DNA from: Pseudomonas sp. A34-9
GTDB lineage: Bacteria > Pseudomonadota > Gammaproteobacteria > Pseudomonadales > Pseudomonadaceae
DNA length: 64,000 bases
Direction: 5' to 3'
NCBI RefSeq assembly: GCF_029543085.1
Contig: NZ_CP119967.1
Span: 248,001-312,000, forward strand
Below, in pieces: positions 12,151 to 20,790 of this stretch. The notes under the pieces are model-generated. The model had not been told where the DNA came from. It saw nothing but the letters and a program-made list of their open reading frames with translations, and did not search any database. Every line of letters begins with the position of its first letter. Position 1 is the first letter of the stretch. Position numbers and translations under genes: made by a program.

Positions 12151-13059
12151 ATGAGCAATGCCGCACTCGCAGTAAAACCCGCTGTCCACGCGCTGGAAAT
12201 CCATCCGGTGGCCGGTCGTATCGGCGCCGAGATCCGTGGCGTGCATTTGTCCGGTGAACTCGACGCCGCCACCGTCGAAGCCATTCAACAGGCGCTGGTT
12301 CAGTACAAAGTCGTGTTCTTTCGCGAGCAGACTCAGCTTGACGACCAGCGTCAGGAAGCGTTTGCCCATTTGCTCGGCGAACCGGTGGCGCACCCGACCG
12401 TGCCGTCACGCGAAGGCACGCGTTATCTGCTCGAACTGGACGGCGCTGAAGGTCAGCGCGCCAACTCCTGGCACACCGACGTGACCTTCGTCGACGCCTA
12501 CCCGAAAGCCTCGATCCTGCGCTCGGTGGTGGCCCCGGCCTTCGGTGGCGACACGCTGTGGGCGAATACCGCGACGGCGTACAACGGCTTGCCGACCGAA
12601 TTGCGAGAACTGGCCGACAAACTGGTCGCCGTGCACAGCAACGAATACGACTACGCCAGCGCGAAACCGGACGTCTCGGCAGAGAAGCTCGAACGCTATC
12701 GCAAGGTCTTCACCTCCACCGTTTACGAGACCGAGCACCCGGTGGTGCGCGTGCACCCGATCAGCGGCGAGAAGAGCTTGCTGCTGGGGCATTTCGTCAA
12801 ACGCATCAAGGGCTATTCGCAGGCGGATTCGGCGCACCTGTTCGGGCTGTTGCAGAGCCATGTGATCCGCCAGGAAAACACCGTGCGCTGGCGCTGGAAG
12901 GCCGGTGATGTGGCGATCTGGGATAACCGCTCGACGCAGCATTACGCGATTGATGACTACGGGACTCAGGATCGGGTGGTGCGTCGGGTGACGTTGAAGG
13001 GTGAGGTGCCGGTTGGGGTTTCGGGGCAGCGTAGTCAGACCATCAAGGGTCGTGAGTAA
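12151..13059 (+). CDS. atsK: 2-oxoglutarate-dependent alkylsulfatase
   Basis: 302 residues of the TauD/TfdA dioxygenase family and very close to AtsK of P. putida. The iron ligands fall at the AtsK numbers: H108 and D110 in SWHTDVTF and H264 in STQHYAIDDY. The 2-oxoglutarate arginine is R275 in the DRVVRRV segment. Further AtsK-like blocks are FGEPVAHPTVP-like LLGEPVAHPTVP and HSNEYDYAS. It oxidises medium-chain alkyl sulfate esters to aldehyde plus sulfate. GAGGG before the ATG supports the start. It is a single gene divergent from the LysR regulator. Confidence 0.94.
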   Translation: MSNAALAVKPAVHALEIHPVAGRIGAEIRGVHLSGELDAATVEAIQQALVQYKVVFFREQTQLDDQRQEAFAHLLGEPVAHPTVPSREGTRYLLELDGAEGQRANSWHTDVTFVDAYPKASILRSVVAPAFGGDTLWANTATAYNGLPTELRELADKLVAVHSNEYDYASAKPDVSAEKLERYRKVFTSTVYETEHPVVRVHPISGEKSLLLGHFVKRIKGYSQADSAHLFGLLQSHVIRQENTVRWRWKAGDVAIWDNRSTQHYAIDDYGTQDRVVRRVTLKGEVPVGVSGQRSQTIKGRE

Positions 13060-13071
13060 GATCAAAAGCTA

Positions 13072-13262
13072 CCCTCATCGGAACGCCGCCCGCCCAGCCC
13101 TCTCCCGGAGGGAGAGGGGGCCGCCGGAGGTGTCTTGCGTCATACATCGACCTGAAAGATTGAGGCGATTATGGATTCGGTGCTGCTCTTCCAGGTCGGC
13201 GTGTTTCTTCAATATCCCAAGGTAAGTCCCCTCTCCCTCTGGGAGAGGGTTAGGGTGAGGGG
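13072..13262. repeat. Family A extragenic inverted repeat, copy 2
   Basis: The left end is CCCTCATCGGAACGCCGCCC and the right end GGGAGAGGGTTAGGGTGAGG. The core contains ATCGACCTGAAAGATTGAGG and AGGTCGGCGTG. The left arm differs from copies 1, 3 and 4 and resembles copy 5 at 53481. It lies 12 bases after the atsK stop codon. Confidence 0.82.
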
Positions 13263-13271
13263 CTCTTCCCG

Positions 13272-14888
13272 CTACCAAACACCAATCTGAACAACCTTCT
13301 CACTCTCCGGCTCACCATAGCGAAACCGCTGCCCCCGCAAATCAATCTCCTGATGACTGATCGTGGTCCGCCGCTTCAACCCGCGCACCCACTCGAACAA
13401 ATACCCCGCATGCTCCTCACGCACCGCCGCGAATTCCGGGTCATCCCCCAAATCACGCAGCTCCTGCGGATCATTCAGCAGATCAAACAACTGCGGCCCA
13501 AAGCCGTCGTACGCCAGGTATTTCCAGCGCTCGCTGCGCACCATGGTCATGCGGCAACGATCGATCGGCTGGCCTAAACGCTCCCGCGCCGGTGCCTGGA
13601 AGGCGTAGTCGTATTCGCTGATCGCATAGCGGCGCCAGCCCGGATTTTCTCCGTGCAGAAGCGGGATCAACGAACGCCCTTCAAGCCGATGCTCTGCACC
13701 CGGTAGTCCCAGTGCCTGAAGAAACGTTGGTAGCGCATCGATGGTTTCTGTCAGTCGATCATCGACGGTTCCCCGGGTGACATCTGCCGCCGCCCGAGGA
13801 TCGCGCACGATCAACGGTACGCCCACCGCCTGCTCCAGCAAAAATTCCTTCTCACCCAGCCAGTGATCACCCAGAAAGTCCCCGTGATCGCTGGTGAACA
13901 CGATCAACGTGTCATCCCAGCGGCCGTTGCTCTGCAAAAGATCGAACAGCCGCCCGAGCTGATCATCCACTTGCTTGATCAGGCCCATGTACGTAGGGAT
14001 TACAGTCAATCGTACTGAGTCGCGGGAGAAGTTGAGGCTTTCCTCGTGCTGGCGAAAAGCAGTGTATACGGGGTGTTTACTGGCTTCGGAGGGCGTCGCG
14101 CGGACCGCTTCGAGAATCGATTTCGTACTGTACAAGGCGTGGTACGGCGCTGGTACGATGTAGGGCCAGTGCGGTTTGATAAAGGAAAGGTGTAAACACC
14201 ACGATTTCTCGCCTTGCTCGGTGATGAAGTCGATGGCTCGATTTGTAGTGTAGACAGTCTCTGAGTGCTGCTCGGGAATTCGTGCTGGCAAATTCGAATG
14301 ACGCATTTTCCAGCCGCTGAGGATTTCGCCGTTTTCGCCTTCGGCGGCGTTGGCCCAGTCGTGCCAGGGGTTTTTGCCGTCGAAACCGTGTTCGCGCAGG
14401 TAATGGGTATAGGGCGCGGATTCGCGTTTGTCGTCGAACAGCGGATCGTCGGGATAGATGCCGTCGTGGCGCATGTACGGTTCGAAGCCGACTTCGTTGA
14501 ACACTTCGGCCTGTTCGCTTTCCGGGTTGATTGCCAGGCGCTGTAGCGCGTCGACATTTGCTGTGGCGTGGGTCTTGCCTACCAGGGCGGTGCGAATGCC
14601 GTGAGGACGCAGGTAATCGCCGATGGTCAGTTCTTCCAGCGGCAACGGCACGGCATTCCACGCCACCTGATGGCTGCTGACGTAGCGCCCGGTATAAGCC
14701 GACATCCGCGAGGGGCCGCAGATCGTGCCTTGGGTGTAGGCGCGGCTGAAGCGCACGCCGGCCGCAGCCAAGCGATCGATGTTTGGTGTGTGCAGATGCG
14801 GATGGCCGTAGCAGGACAGGTAATCGCGGCGCAGTTGATCGCACATGATGTACAGCACGTTGCGCACGGGGTTTGGCGGGGTGGGCAT
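13272..14888 (-). CDS. Sulfatase-family hydrolase (CGPSR type)
   Basis: 538 residues from the ATG at 14888 (an in-frame GTG three codons upstream is also possible; neither has a strong ribosome site). This is an alkaline-phosphatase-superfamily sulfatase: LYIMCDQLRRDYL metal site, CGPSR with its cysteine at 57 as formylglycine nucleophile, GKTHA, HLSFIKPHWPY and FTSDHGDFLGDHWLGEKEF. The bulky C-terminal domain ends with a DPQELRDLGDDPEF tail. It differs from AtsA and is closer to the choline-sulfatase/phosphonate monoester hydrolase side of the family. The true substrate is unknown. It has no signal peptide. Confidence 0.83.
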   Translation of the reverse strand: MPTPPNPVRNVLYIMCDQLRRDYLSCYGHPHLHTPNIDRLAAAGVRFSRAYTQGTICGPSRMSAYTGRYVSSHQVAWNAVPLPLEELTIGDYLRPHGIRTALVGKTHATANVDALQRLAINPESEQAEVFNEVGFEPYMRHDGIYPDDPLFDDKRESAPYTHYLREHGFDGKNPWHDWANAAEGENGEILSGWKMRHSNLPARIPEQHSETVYTTNRAIDFITEQGEKSWCLHLSFIKPHWPYIVPAPYHALYSTKSILEAVRATPSEASKHPVYTAFRQHEESLNFSRDSVRLTVIPTYMGLIKQVDDQLGRLFDLLQSNGRWDDTLIVFTSDHGDFLGDHWLGEKEFLLEQAVGVPLIVRDPRAAADVTRGTVDDRLTETIDALPTFLQALGLPGAEHRLEGRSLIPLLHGENPGWRRYAISEYDYAFQAPARERLGQPIDRCRMTMVRSERWKYLAYDGFGPQLFDLLNDPQELRDLGDDPEFAAVREEHAGYLFEWVRGLKRRTTISHQEIDLRGQRFRYGEPESEKVVQIGVW

Positions 14889-15003
14889 GGGGTTCACCGG
14901 TCAGAGGGACAGGCGAGGGTTTTCGCTTTCGCTGGGGGTGTTCGGCAAGTGCATTTGGGGAATGGGTTTTATGCAGGAAATGCATCGGTGCCTGCGCCGG
15001 CCC

Positions 15004-15071
15004 CTTCGCGAGCAAGCTCGCTCCCAGATTTAGACTGCGTTCCCCTGTGGGAGCGAGCTTGCTCGCGAAGA
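15004..15071. repeat. Family C REP inverted pair
   Basis: TTCGCGAGCAAGCTCGCTCC and its inverse GGGAGCGAGCTTGCTCGCGA are separated by about 20 bases. This is the common REP doublet of fluorescent pseudomonads. It sits between the sulfatase start and the end of the LysR gene. Confidence 0.85.
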
Positions 15072-15078
15072 GGTCCGA

Positions 15079-16023
15079 TCAGACGGCGAGATTCTGCAGC
15101 GAGCAAGTCTCCTCATCCTGCTGATCAATCGCTTTGATCTGCTCAATCATCGCCTCCGCCAACGGCGACAACCGATACCCCGCGCGGCTGACAATCCCAT
15201 AACGCGTGTACAGCTCCTCCAGATCATCCGCCAACCCTTCAATCCGCAAACACACCAACTCCCCCTTGGCCTGATGCAGTGCATCCGAATACGCCCCGAC
15301 AATCCCGATCGCCTCTGAACGCAGCACCACACTGAGCAAACTCGAGCTGTTTTCACACTCCACATTCGGCGTGAAATCCGGCCGCCCACTCAGGTCGACG
15401 ATGACCTTGCGCAGGTTCGGCGGACGAATACTCACCGCTAGCGGATAGCTCATCAATTGCTCGGCGCTAACCCGATCAAGCCCGGCCAATGGATGCCCCG
15501 CGCGGCAACAAAAATGCCATTTACGCGGCCGCAACCGGTGTGTCAGGTAGTCCGGATCGGCTTCAAAGTGCCGAGTATCAGCGACAAAGAATTCAAACTC
15601 TTCGCTCAATAAGCGTTTGCTCAGACTCTGCCAGTCATCGACCTGAAACTGCACCCGTGCCTTGGGGTAGCGACCGATAAAACTGCCGATGGCACGAGGA
15701 ATCAAACCCGCCGCCGGCGCCGGCCCACAACCGAAGCGCAATTCCCCGGCCTCCAGCCCGTTGAACTGGCTGATCTCGTTGGCCATCTGCTGCGCGCCAC
15801 TGACCAGTCGCCGTGCGTGTTCGAGCAGCACCAGGCCCTGTTTGGTCGGCGGTAATTCCTTGCGTCCGCGATCAACCAACTGACAGCCGACGCTGTGTTC
15901 CAGCGCCTGAATGCTGCGGCTGAACGCCGACTGCGACAGGTTCACCGCCTGCGCGCCGGCGACGAAGCTGCGTTGTTCAGCCAAGGCAATGAAGTGACGA
16001 AGTTGGCGCAAGTCGATATGCAT
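15079..16023 (-). CDS. LysR-family regulator next to receptor and sulfotransferase
   Basis: 314 residues. Helix-turn-helix LRQLRHFIALAEQRSFVAGA and NLSQSAFSRSIQALEHSVG; effector domain opening GELRFGCGPAPAAGL. It shares long blocks with the LysR protein at 11049-11969 (FGCGPAPA, FQVD-W, the EFF-AD-RHFE-DP segment and RAGYRLSP near the end), so the two are recent paralogues. Divergent from the TonB-dependent receptor and arylsulfate sulfotransferase genes, it is their probable regulator. An SftR-like role is inferred. Confidence 0.87.
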   Translation of the reverse strand: MHIDLRQLRHFIALAEQRSFVAGAQAVNLSQSAFSRSIQALEHSVGCQLVDRGRKELPPTKQGLVLLEHARRLVSGAQQMANEISQFNGLEAGELRFGCGPAPAAGLIPRAIGSFIGRYPKARVQFQVDDWQSLSKRLLSEEFEFFVADTRHFEADPDYLTHRLRPRKWHFCCRAGHPLAGLDRVSAEQLMSYPLAVSIRPPNLRKVIVDLSGRPDFTPNVECENSSSLLSVVLRSEAIGIVGAYSDALHQAKGELVCLRIEGLADDLEELYTRYGIVSRAGYRLSPLAEAMIEQIKAIDQQDEETCSLQNLAV

Positions 16024-16188
16024 TTTTCACATAAAAAATATCCGGGAAATGCATTGGATATGCATTACGTCGACTCCTTATAAAGGCAATCTCTTATGCA
16101 GTAAATATTTGTAAATCCATAAATAAATAACTTAAAAGAATATGCAGCGCTGAAGATGTCTGTGTGTTTTTTGACCAGGAGCCGCGCC
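16024..16188. promoter_or_regulatory. LysR/receptor divergent promoter region
   Basis: It carries a direct repeat AATGCATTGG / TATGCATTACG at 16048-16067, then TTATGCAG and AATATGCAG further on, in an AT-rich background. The ATGCATT core is shared with the atsB/atsR divergent region. An AGGAG at 16177 is the receptor ribosome site. Confidence 0.45.
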
Positions 16189-18549
16189 ATGAGTCCGTTG
16201 AACCTTGCGTCACCCTTAACGCCACGACGGCTCAAACGCCTGCCTCTGGCCCTGTTGCTGGCAGGGAGCGCGAGCTGGACTCACGGTTACGCCGCTGAGT
16301 CTGAAACCCCGGCGCCGGTGCCGGCCGGCAAGCCTGCCGCCAACAGTTCGCAATTGGAAACCGTGACCGTCACCACCCGCCGTCGCGAAGAAAGTTCGCA
16401 AGACGTGCCGACGCCCATGAGTGTGGTCAGCGGACAGAATCTGGAAACACAGCGGGTCTACCGCATTCAGGATTTGCAGCAACTGGTGCCCAGCGTCAAC
16501 GTCGCCTACATGCATGCACGGCAGTCCAGCGTGTCGATCCGTGGCCTCGGGAATAACCCGGCCAGCGATGGCCTGGAAGGCAGCGTCGGCTTGTACATCG
16601 ACAACGTCTACCTGGGCCGTCCGGGGATGGCGGTGTTTGACTTGATGGACATCGAACAACTCGAAGTCTTGCGTGGGCCGCAGGGCACGCTGTTCGGCAA
16701 AAACACCACCGCCGGGGTGATCAACATCAGCACTCGCGCGCCGACCTTTACACCCGAACGCAGCATCGAAACCTCGGTTGGCGAGGATGGTTACTTCCAG
16801 ACCAAGGGCACGATTTCCGGGCCGCTCAACGATCAACTGGCCGGACGCTTTTCGGCTTATCGCACCCGAAGCGACGGCGACATCAAGAACGAATACGACG
16901 GCCATGATTTGAATGGCGGCTCACGCGATGGCTTCCGCGCGCAACTGCTGTTCAAGCCCAATGAAGATTTCAATCTGCGCTGGATCGGTGACTACAACGA
17001 GGAGGATTCCAGCGCCGGCACCCGCGTGCTCTACAGCACTGGGCCGACCATCAATGGCGTCAATCTCTACCAATCCCGCGCCAACGCAGCCGGCGCAACA
17101 TTGGTCAACGGTTCGCACCGCAAGGTCAATCTGGACAACGACCAGCACGTCACCGTGCATCAGGGCGGCACCTCGGTCGAAGCGAACTGGACGCTGCCGA
17201 GCGATTTCACGCTGACCTCGATCAGCTCCTATCGCTTCTGGAATTTCACCCCGCGCAACGACGACGGTCTCAACGTGCCGGCGAGTTACAACGCCGGGGT
17301 GTCGGTGGAAGACAAACAGTACTCGCAGGAATTTCGCCTGGCCTCGCCCAAGGGCGAGTTTTTCGATTACGTCGTTGGCGCCTACTACTTCGGCAACAAT
17401 CTGGACAACAAATCCTTCGCCTATTACGGCCCGCAAGCCGACATCTGGAACGGCACGCCGGCCGGTGCGCTGGCCAACGTCACCAGCGTCGGCAACGGCC
17501 ACATCAAGACCGACAGCTTTGCGCTGTTCGCCCAAGGCACCTGGCATCTCAGCGAACGTCTGGACTTCACCGCCGGAGTGCGCGGTACCTATGAAGAAAA
17601 AAGCGCCTGGGTCACGCGTAATGCGCCGGTCGGCGGTGCGACCGTCGCCGGTGCTGCCGCAACGGCGCGGCGCGGGCGTGCCGGTGCTTATGATTCCGGC
17701 GATTTGAATCAGTACAGCTCCAGTCCGTCCGGACTGCTCAACCTCAGTTACCGCATCACCGATGATGTTCTGGGCTACGCCACGTTGTCCCACGGCGAGA
17801 AATCCGGCGGGGTTAACCTTGCGGTCGGTTCCGCTCCGGTGGCCGGCGCCGATTCACTGCTGATCGGCACCGAGCGTGCGAACAACGCCGAACTCGGCTT
17901 CAAGAGCACGTTGTGGGACCACCGCCTGCAACTCAACGCCAACGTGTTCTGGACTCAGGTCAACGCTTACCAGACCAACGCCTATGACGCCGAAAATCGC
18001 GTGCAATACCTGACCAACGCCGGTTCCGTGCGTTCGCGCGGGGTCGAGTTCGAAAGCACGGTAATCCCGTTGCGCGGGCTGACCCTGAACATCAACGGCT
18101 CCTACAACGACGTCAGCTATCTCTCGTACAAAGATGCCCCGTGCCCGCCGGAAGTCAGTCAGGCGCCGGGCGCTCCGGCCTCTTGCGACCTCAGCGGGCA
18201 TCAGGTGGTCGGCGCCTCGAAATGGATCGGCAACGCCAACGGCGAATACAAATGGAATCTGGATAACGGCTTCGAACCTTACGTCACCGCCAGCTATGCC
18301 TTCCGCTCGAAAGCGGTGGGCACGGTCGAGGATTCCGACTACGGGCAGATCCCGAGTTATGCGGTGGTCAACTTCTCCACCGGCCTGCGCGGCGACTTCA
18401 ACCAGGGCCAGTGGGACGTGTCGCTGTGGCTGAAAAACGCTTTCGACAAAACCTACTACACGACCCTGTGGACGGGCGGCAACGGCGGCTATGAAGGCTT
18501 GCTCGGCACACCGCGGACCCTCGGCGTCACCGGTCGCTACGACTTCTGA
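16189..18549 (+). CDS. TonB-dependent outer-membrane receptor (sulfate-ester locus)
   Basis: 786 residues from the ATG at 16189, chosen for AGGAG 8 bases upstream and the signal peptide that follows. TonB box LETVTVTTRRREES, plug domain with VPTPMSVVSGQ and LEVLRGPQGTLFGKNTTAGVINI, then the beta-barrel ending GVTGRYDF with a terminal aromatic. It imports a substrate across the outer membrane using TonB energy. The arylsulfate sulfotransferase follows by 23 bases and a TonB-ExbBD set lies close by, so a sulfated organic ligand is likely (inference). Confidence 0.88.
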   Translation: MSPLNLASPLTPRRLKRLPLALLLAGSASWTHGYAAESETPAPVPAGKPAANSSQLETVTVTTRRREESSQDVPTPMSVVSGQNLETQRVYRIQDLQQLVPSVNVAYMHARQSSVSIRGLGNNPASDGLEGSVGLYIDNVYLGRPGMAVFDLMDIEQLEVLRGPQGTLFGKNTTAGVINISTRAPTFTPERSIETSVGEDGYFQTKGTISGPLNDQLAGRFSAYRTRSDGDIKNEYDGHDLNGGSRDGFRAQLLFKPNEDFNLRWIGDYNEEDSSAGTRVLYSTGPTINGVNLYQSRANAAGATLVNGSHRKVNLDNDQHVTVHQGGTSVEANWTLPSDFTLTSISSYRFWNFTPRNDDGLNVPASYNAGVSVEDKQYSQEFRLASPKGEFFDYVVGAYYFGNNLDNKSFAYYGPQADIWNGTPAGALANVTSVGNGHIKTDSFALFAQGTWHLSERLDFTAGVRGTYEEKSAWVTRNAPVGGATVAGAAATARRGRAGAYDSGDLNQYSSSPSGLLNLSYRITDDVLGYATLSHGEKSGGVNLAVGSAPVAGADSLLIGTERANNAELGFKSTLWDHRLQLNANVFWTQVNAYQTNAYDAENRVQYLTNAGSVRSRGVEFESTVIPLRGLTLNINGSYNDVSYLSYKDAPCPPEVSQAPGAPASCDLSGHQVVGASKWIGNANGEYKWNLDNGFEPYVTASYAFRSKAVGTVEDSDYGQIPSYAVVNFSTGLRGDFNQGQWDVSLWLKNAFDKTYYTTLWTGGNGGYEGLLGTPRTLGVTGRYDF

Positions 18550-18572
18550 TTCGTCACTCAAGGAGCTGCATC

Positions 18573-19916
18573 ATGTTGCGTATCAAAACGGCTTTGCCGG
18601 TGTTGCTGTCCGGCGCAGTGCTCAGTGCCGGCGCCTTCGCCGCGCCGAGTGTTTACCCGACCGGCGTCACCCGTTATGACCCGAACAAGGCATTCAACCA
18701 ATACGTGATTTTCAGCGGCGCCGACAAACAGACGCACCTGATCGACATGAATGGTAACGAGGTGAAAACCTGGTCGCAGGCGGGTTTTCCCTCCGCAATC
18801 ATCGACCCGCAACTGGTCGGCGGTGAACGCGGGCATGTGCTGCTGCAACTGAGTGAAAAGGACCCCGGCAAACTTGGATCGGCCGGCAATGGTCTGGGCA
18901 ATCAGAGCGTCGGTGAGCTGGACTGGAATGGCAAAGTCGTCTGGCAGTGGGGCGACAAGGCCCCCGGTGGCGCGGCGCAGCAGCACCATGATCAGCGCCG
19001 TTTGAGCAACGGCAACACTGTGGTGCTGGCGAACAAGGTGCACAAGGTCAAAGGCTTCAAAGTGCCCGAGGTGATCGACGATGCGATCTATGAAGTCAGC
19101 CCCGACGGCGCGGTGAAATGGCAGTGGCTGGCGTCGGAGCATCTGAGTGAATTCGGCTTCACCGCCGAGCAGTTGAAACTGGTGCGTGCCAGCGAAAATC
19201 CGGACTACCTGCACATCAATAACCTCAGCCTGGTCGGGCCGAACAAGTGGTTCGATGCCGGTGACAAACGCTTCAATCCGGACAACCTGCTGATCGATTC
19301 ACGCAACGCCAATTTCATCGCGATCATCGATAAGAACAGCGGCAAAGTGGTTTGGCGCCTTGGCCCGAATCTGCCGCTGATCAACCCGAAAACCGCGCAG
19401 AAACTGCCGCGTCCTGTGGATCAGTTTGTCGGTCAGCATGATGCACACATCATTCCGGCCGGATTGCCCGGAGCTGGCAACTTGCTGGTGTTCGATAACC
19501 AGGGTTCGGCGGGTTATCCGAACGTCACCCTCGGGCTGATTTCCGGTTCGCGGGTATTGGAAATCGACCCGGTGAAAAACGAAATCGTCTGGCAGTACAG
19601 CGCGGCGAATTCGAAGCAGCCGGGCTGGGCGTTCTATAGTTCGTTCATCAGCAGCGCGCGGCGTTTGCCCAATGGCAACACGCTGATCGATGAGGGCATG
19701 AACGGACGGTTTTTCCAAGTGACGACCAACGGTGAAAACGTCTGGGAATACGTCAGCCCCTATCTCGGCAAAGCGCCGGGCAGCGATGCGCTCAGCAACT
19801 GGGTGTATCGGGCGCTGCCTGTGAGTTATGACTGGGTGCCAGCGGGTACGCCGCGCTCGGAGACTGCGGTCAATGCACCGGTTGTTGGCGTGCAGCAAAC
19901 CAACGCCAGTCGTTAG
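18573..19916 (+). CDS. Arylsulfate sulfotransferase-like periplasmic enzyme
   Basis: 447 residues with signal peptide MLRIKTALPVLLSGAVLSAG-AFA. The mature part is a beta-propeller of the arylsulfotransferase family with repeated blades: TWSQAGFPSAI, GELDWNGKVVWQWGDK, QQHHDQRRLSNGNT, GQHDAHIIPAGLPG, FDNQG and SSARRLPNGNTLIDEG. The family moves sulfuryl groups from aryl sulfate to another phenol through a catalytic histidine; the histidines in HHDQRRL and HDAHI are candidates. It is shorter than E. coli AssT, and no DsbL/DsbI pair is nearby. It probably forms an operon with the receptor. Confidence 0.86.
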   Translation: MLRIKTALPVLLSGAVLSAGAFAAPSVYPTGVTRYDPNKAFNQYVIFSGADKQTHLIDMNGNEVKTWSQAGFPSAIIDPQLVGGERGHVLLQLSEKDPGKLGSAGNGLGNQSVGELDWNGKVVWQWGDKAPGGAAQQHHDQRRLSNGNTVVLANKVHKVKGFKVPEVIDDAIYEVSPDGAVKWQWLASEHLSEFGFTAEQLKLVRASENPDYLHINNLSLVGPNKWFDAGDKRFNPDNLLIDSRNANFIAIIDKNSGKVVWRLGPNLPLINPKTAQKLPRPVDQFVGQHDAHIIPAGLPGAGNLLVFDNQGSAGYPNVTLGLISGSRVLEIDPVKNEIVWQYSAANSKQPGWAFYSSFISSARRLPNGNTLIDEGMNGRFFQVTTNGENVWEYVSPYLGKAPGSDALSNWVYRALPVSYDWVPAGTPRSETAVNAPVVGVQQTNASR

Positions 19917-20040
19917 TTGAATTGGAATTAAGGCTCGAACGAACGGCAAAGTTATGGGCGGGTTGAATGTTGCTTATTGCAATTTTGTTAGTAAGCGACG
20001 TGGACAATGATTGAATGTCGTCAAGCGATAACAACGGGAT

Positions 20041-20081
20041 AAAAAAGCCGCCACGCCTTTATCGAGCGTAGCGGCTTTTTT
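20041..20081 (+). terminator. Rho-independent terminator after sulfotransferase
   Basis: Stem AAAAAAGCCGC / GCGGCTTTTTT with an inner ACGC/GCGT pairing and a T run. Being nearly symmetric, it could also end the minus-strand gene at 20122-20436. Confidence 0.85.
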
Positions 20082-20121
20082 GTAGCATCGAGAAAATCGC
20101 TGCTGCGATACCGGCGTTTTA

Positions 20122-20436
20122 TTAATTCCCGGTAATTAATACACACGTTTGCGCTTTGCAGCCTTTTGCGTGACTAAGCGTCACAAATTTGATTGCCGCC
20201 TCGGGTGTCGATGTAGCGACTGTCACAGCTGACTCTTTGTAGTCCTTGGTCTGAATACGTTCGCCCGGCAACACAACTTTGCGCCACTCGTTTTGAAATA
20301 CATAAAGGGGGAAGCTGGTTTTGTTGCTGATCTCCAGTTGCGCAGGCAGTGTGATCTTCGTCGCGGCCGACGCCACCGATAAGGGCGCTAGTAGTAGCGC
20401 CATGTAAATCATTGTCCGTTTGGTTAATTGCATCAT
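20122..20436 (-). CDS. Small exported protein of unknown function
   Basis: 104 residues from M at 20436 (AGGAAGAG upstream; the next codon is also ATG). A signal peptide is clear: MMQLTKRTMIYMALLLAPLSVASA. The mature 80 residues contain ITLPAQLEISNKTSFPLYVFQ, VVLPGERIQTKDY, and two cysteines in KGCKAQTCV that could form a disulfide. I do not recognise a family. It reads towards the shared terminator and sits between the sulfotransferase and tonB genes. Confidence 0.68.
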   Translation of the reverse strand: MMQLTKRTMIYMALLLAPLSVASAATKITLPAQLEISNKTSFPLYVFQNEWRKVVLPGERIQTKDYKESAVTVATSTPEAAIKFVTLSHAKGCKAQTCVLITGN

Positions 20437-20472
20437 TACTCTTCCTGAGTCGATTTTAAAATGCGCTGACAT

Positions 20473-20790
20473 CTAATGCGCCCACGGCATGTCAATCAAC
20501 TCGATTGTTGTAAGCAGGAATGTATGGCTGCCCCATACCTTCAGCGAATACTTTTAATGCTTGAAAAGCATGGCGTTTCGGACGCTCGGCTGCGGCCCTT
20601 GATTGGCGTGGCTTTGCGAGAAATGATCGATTCTTATATATCCTAATGATCTATTCATAACTTAAAAGATTACTTTCGGAGATAAGCGTCAAGCCCAATG
20701 ATTCACCCATCGATCCGCCGTGGGGGATTCAACAAACGGTTGATCGGCAGTTTTTGTAGAGAACGCAAAAAGACCGCAGGGAGTGAATCA
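20473..20790. promoter_or_regulatory. Divergent spacer before tonB operon
   Basis: 318 bases with no convincing gene. The tonB-side half is AT-rich, with CTTATATATCCTAATG at 20633 resembling the CTTATTCC element of other promoters here and a following ATAACTTAAAAGA block also seen at 16128. GGGAG at about 20780 is the tonB ribosome site. A longer in-frame start at 20698 exists but lacks a signal or ribosome site. Confidence 0.4.
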
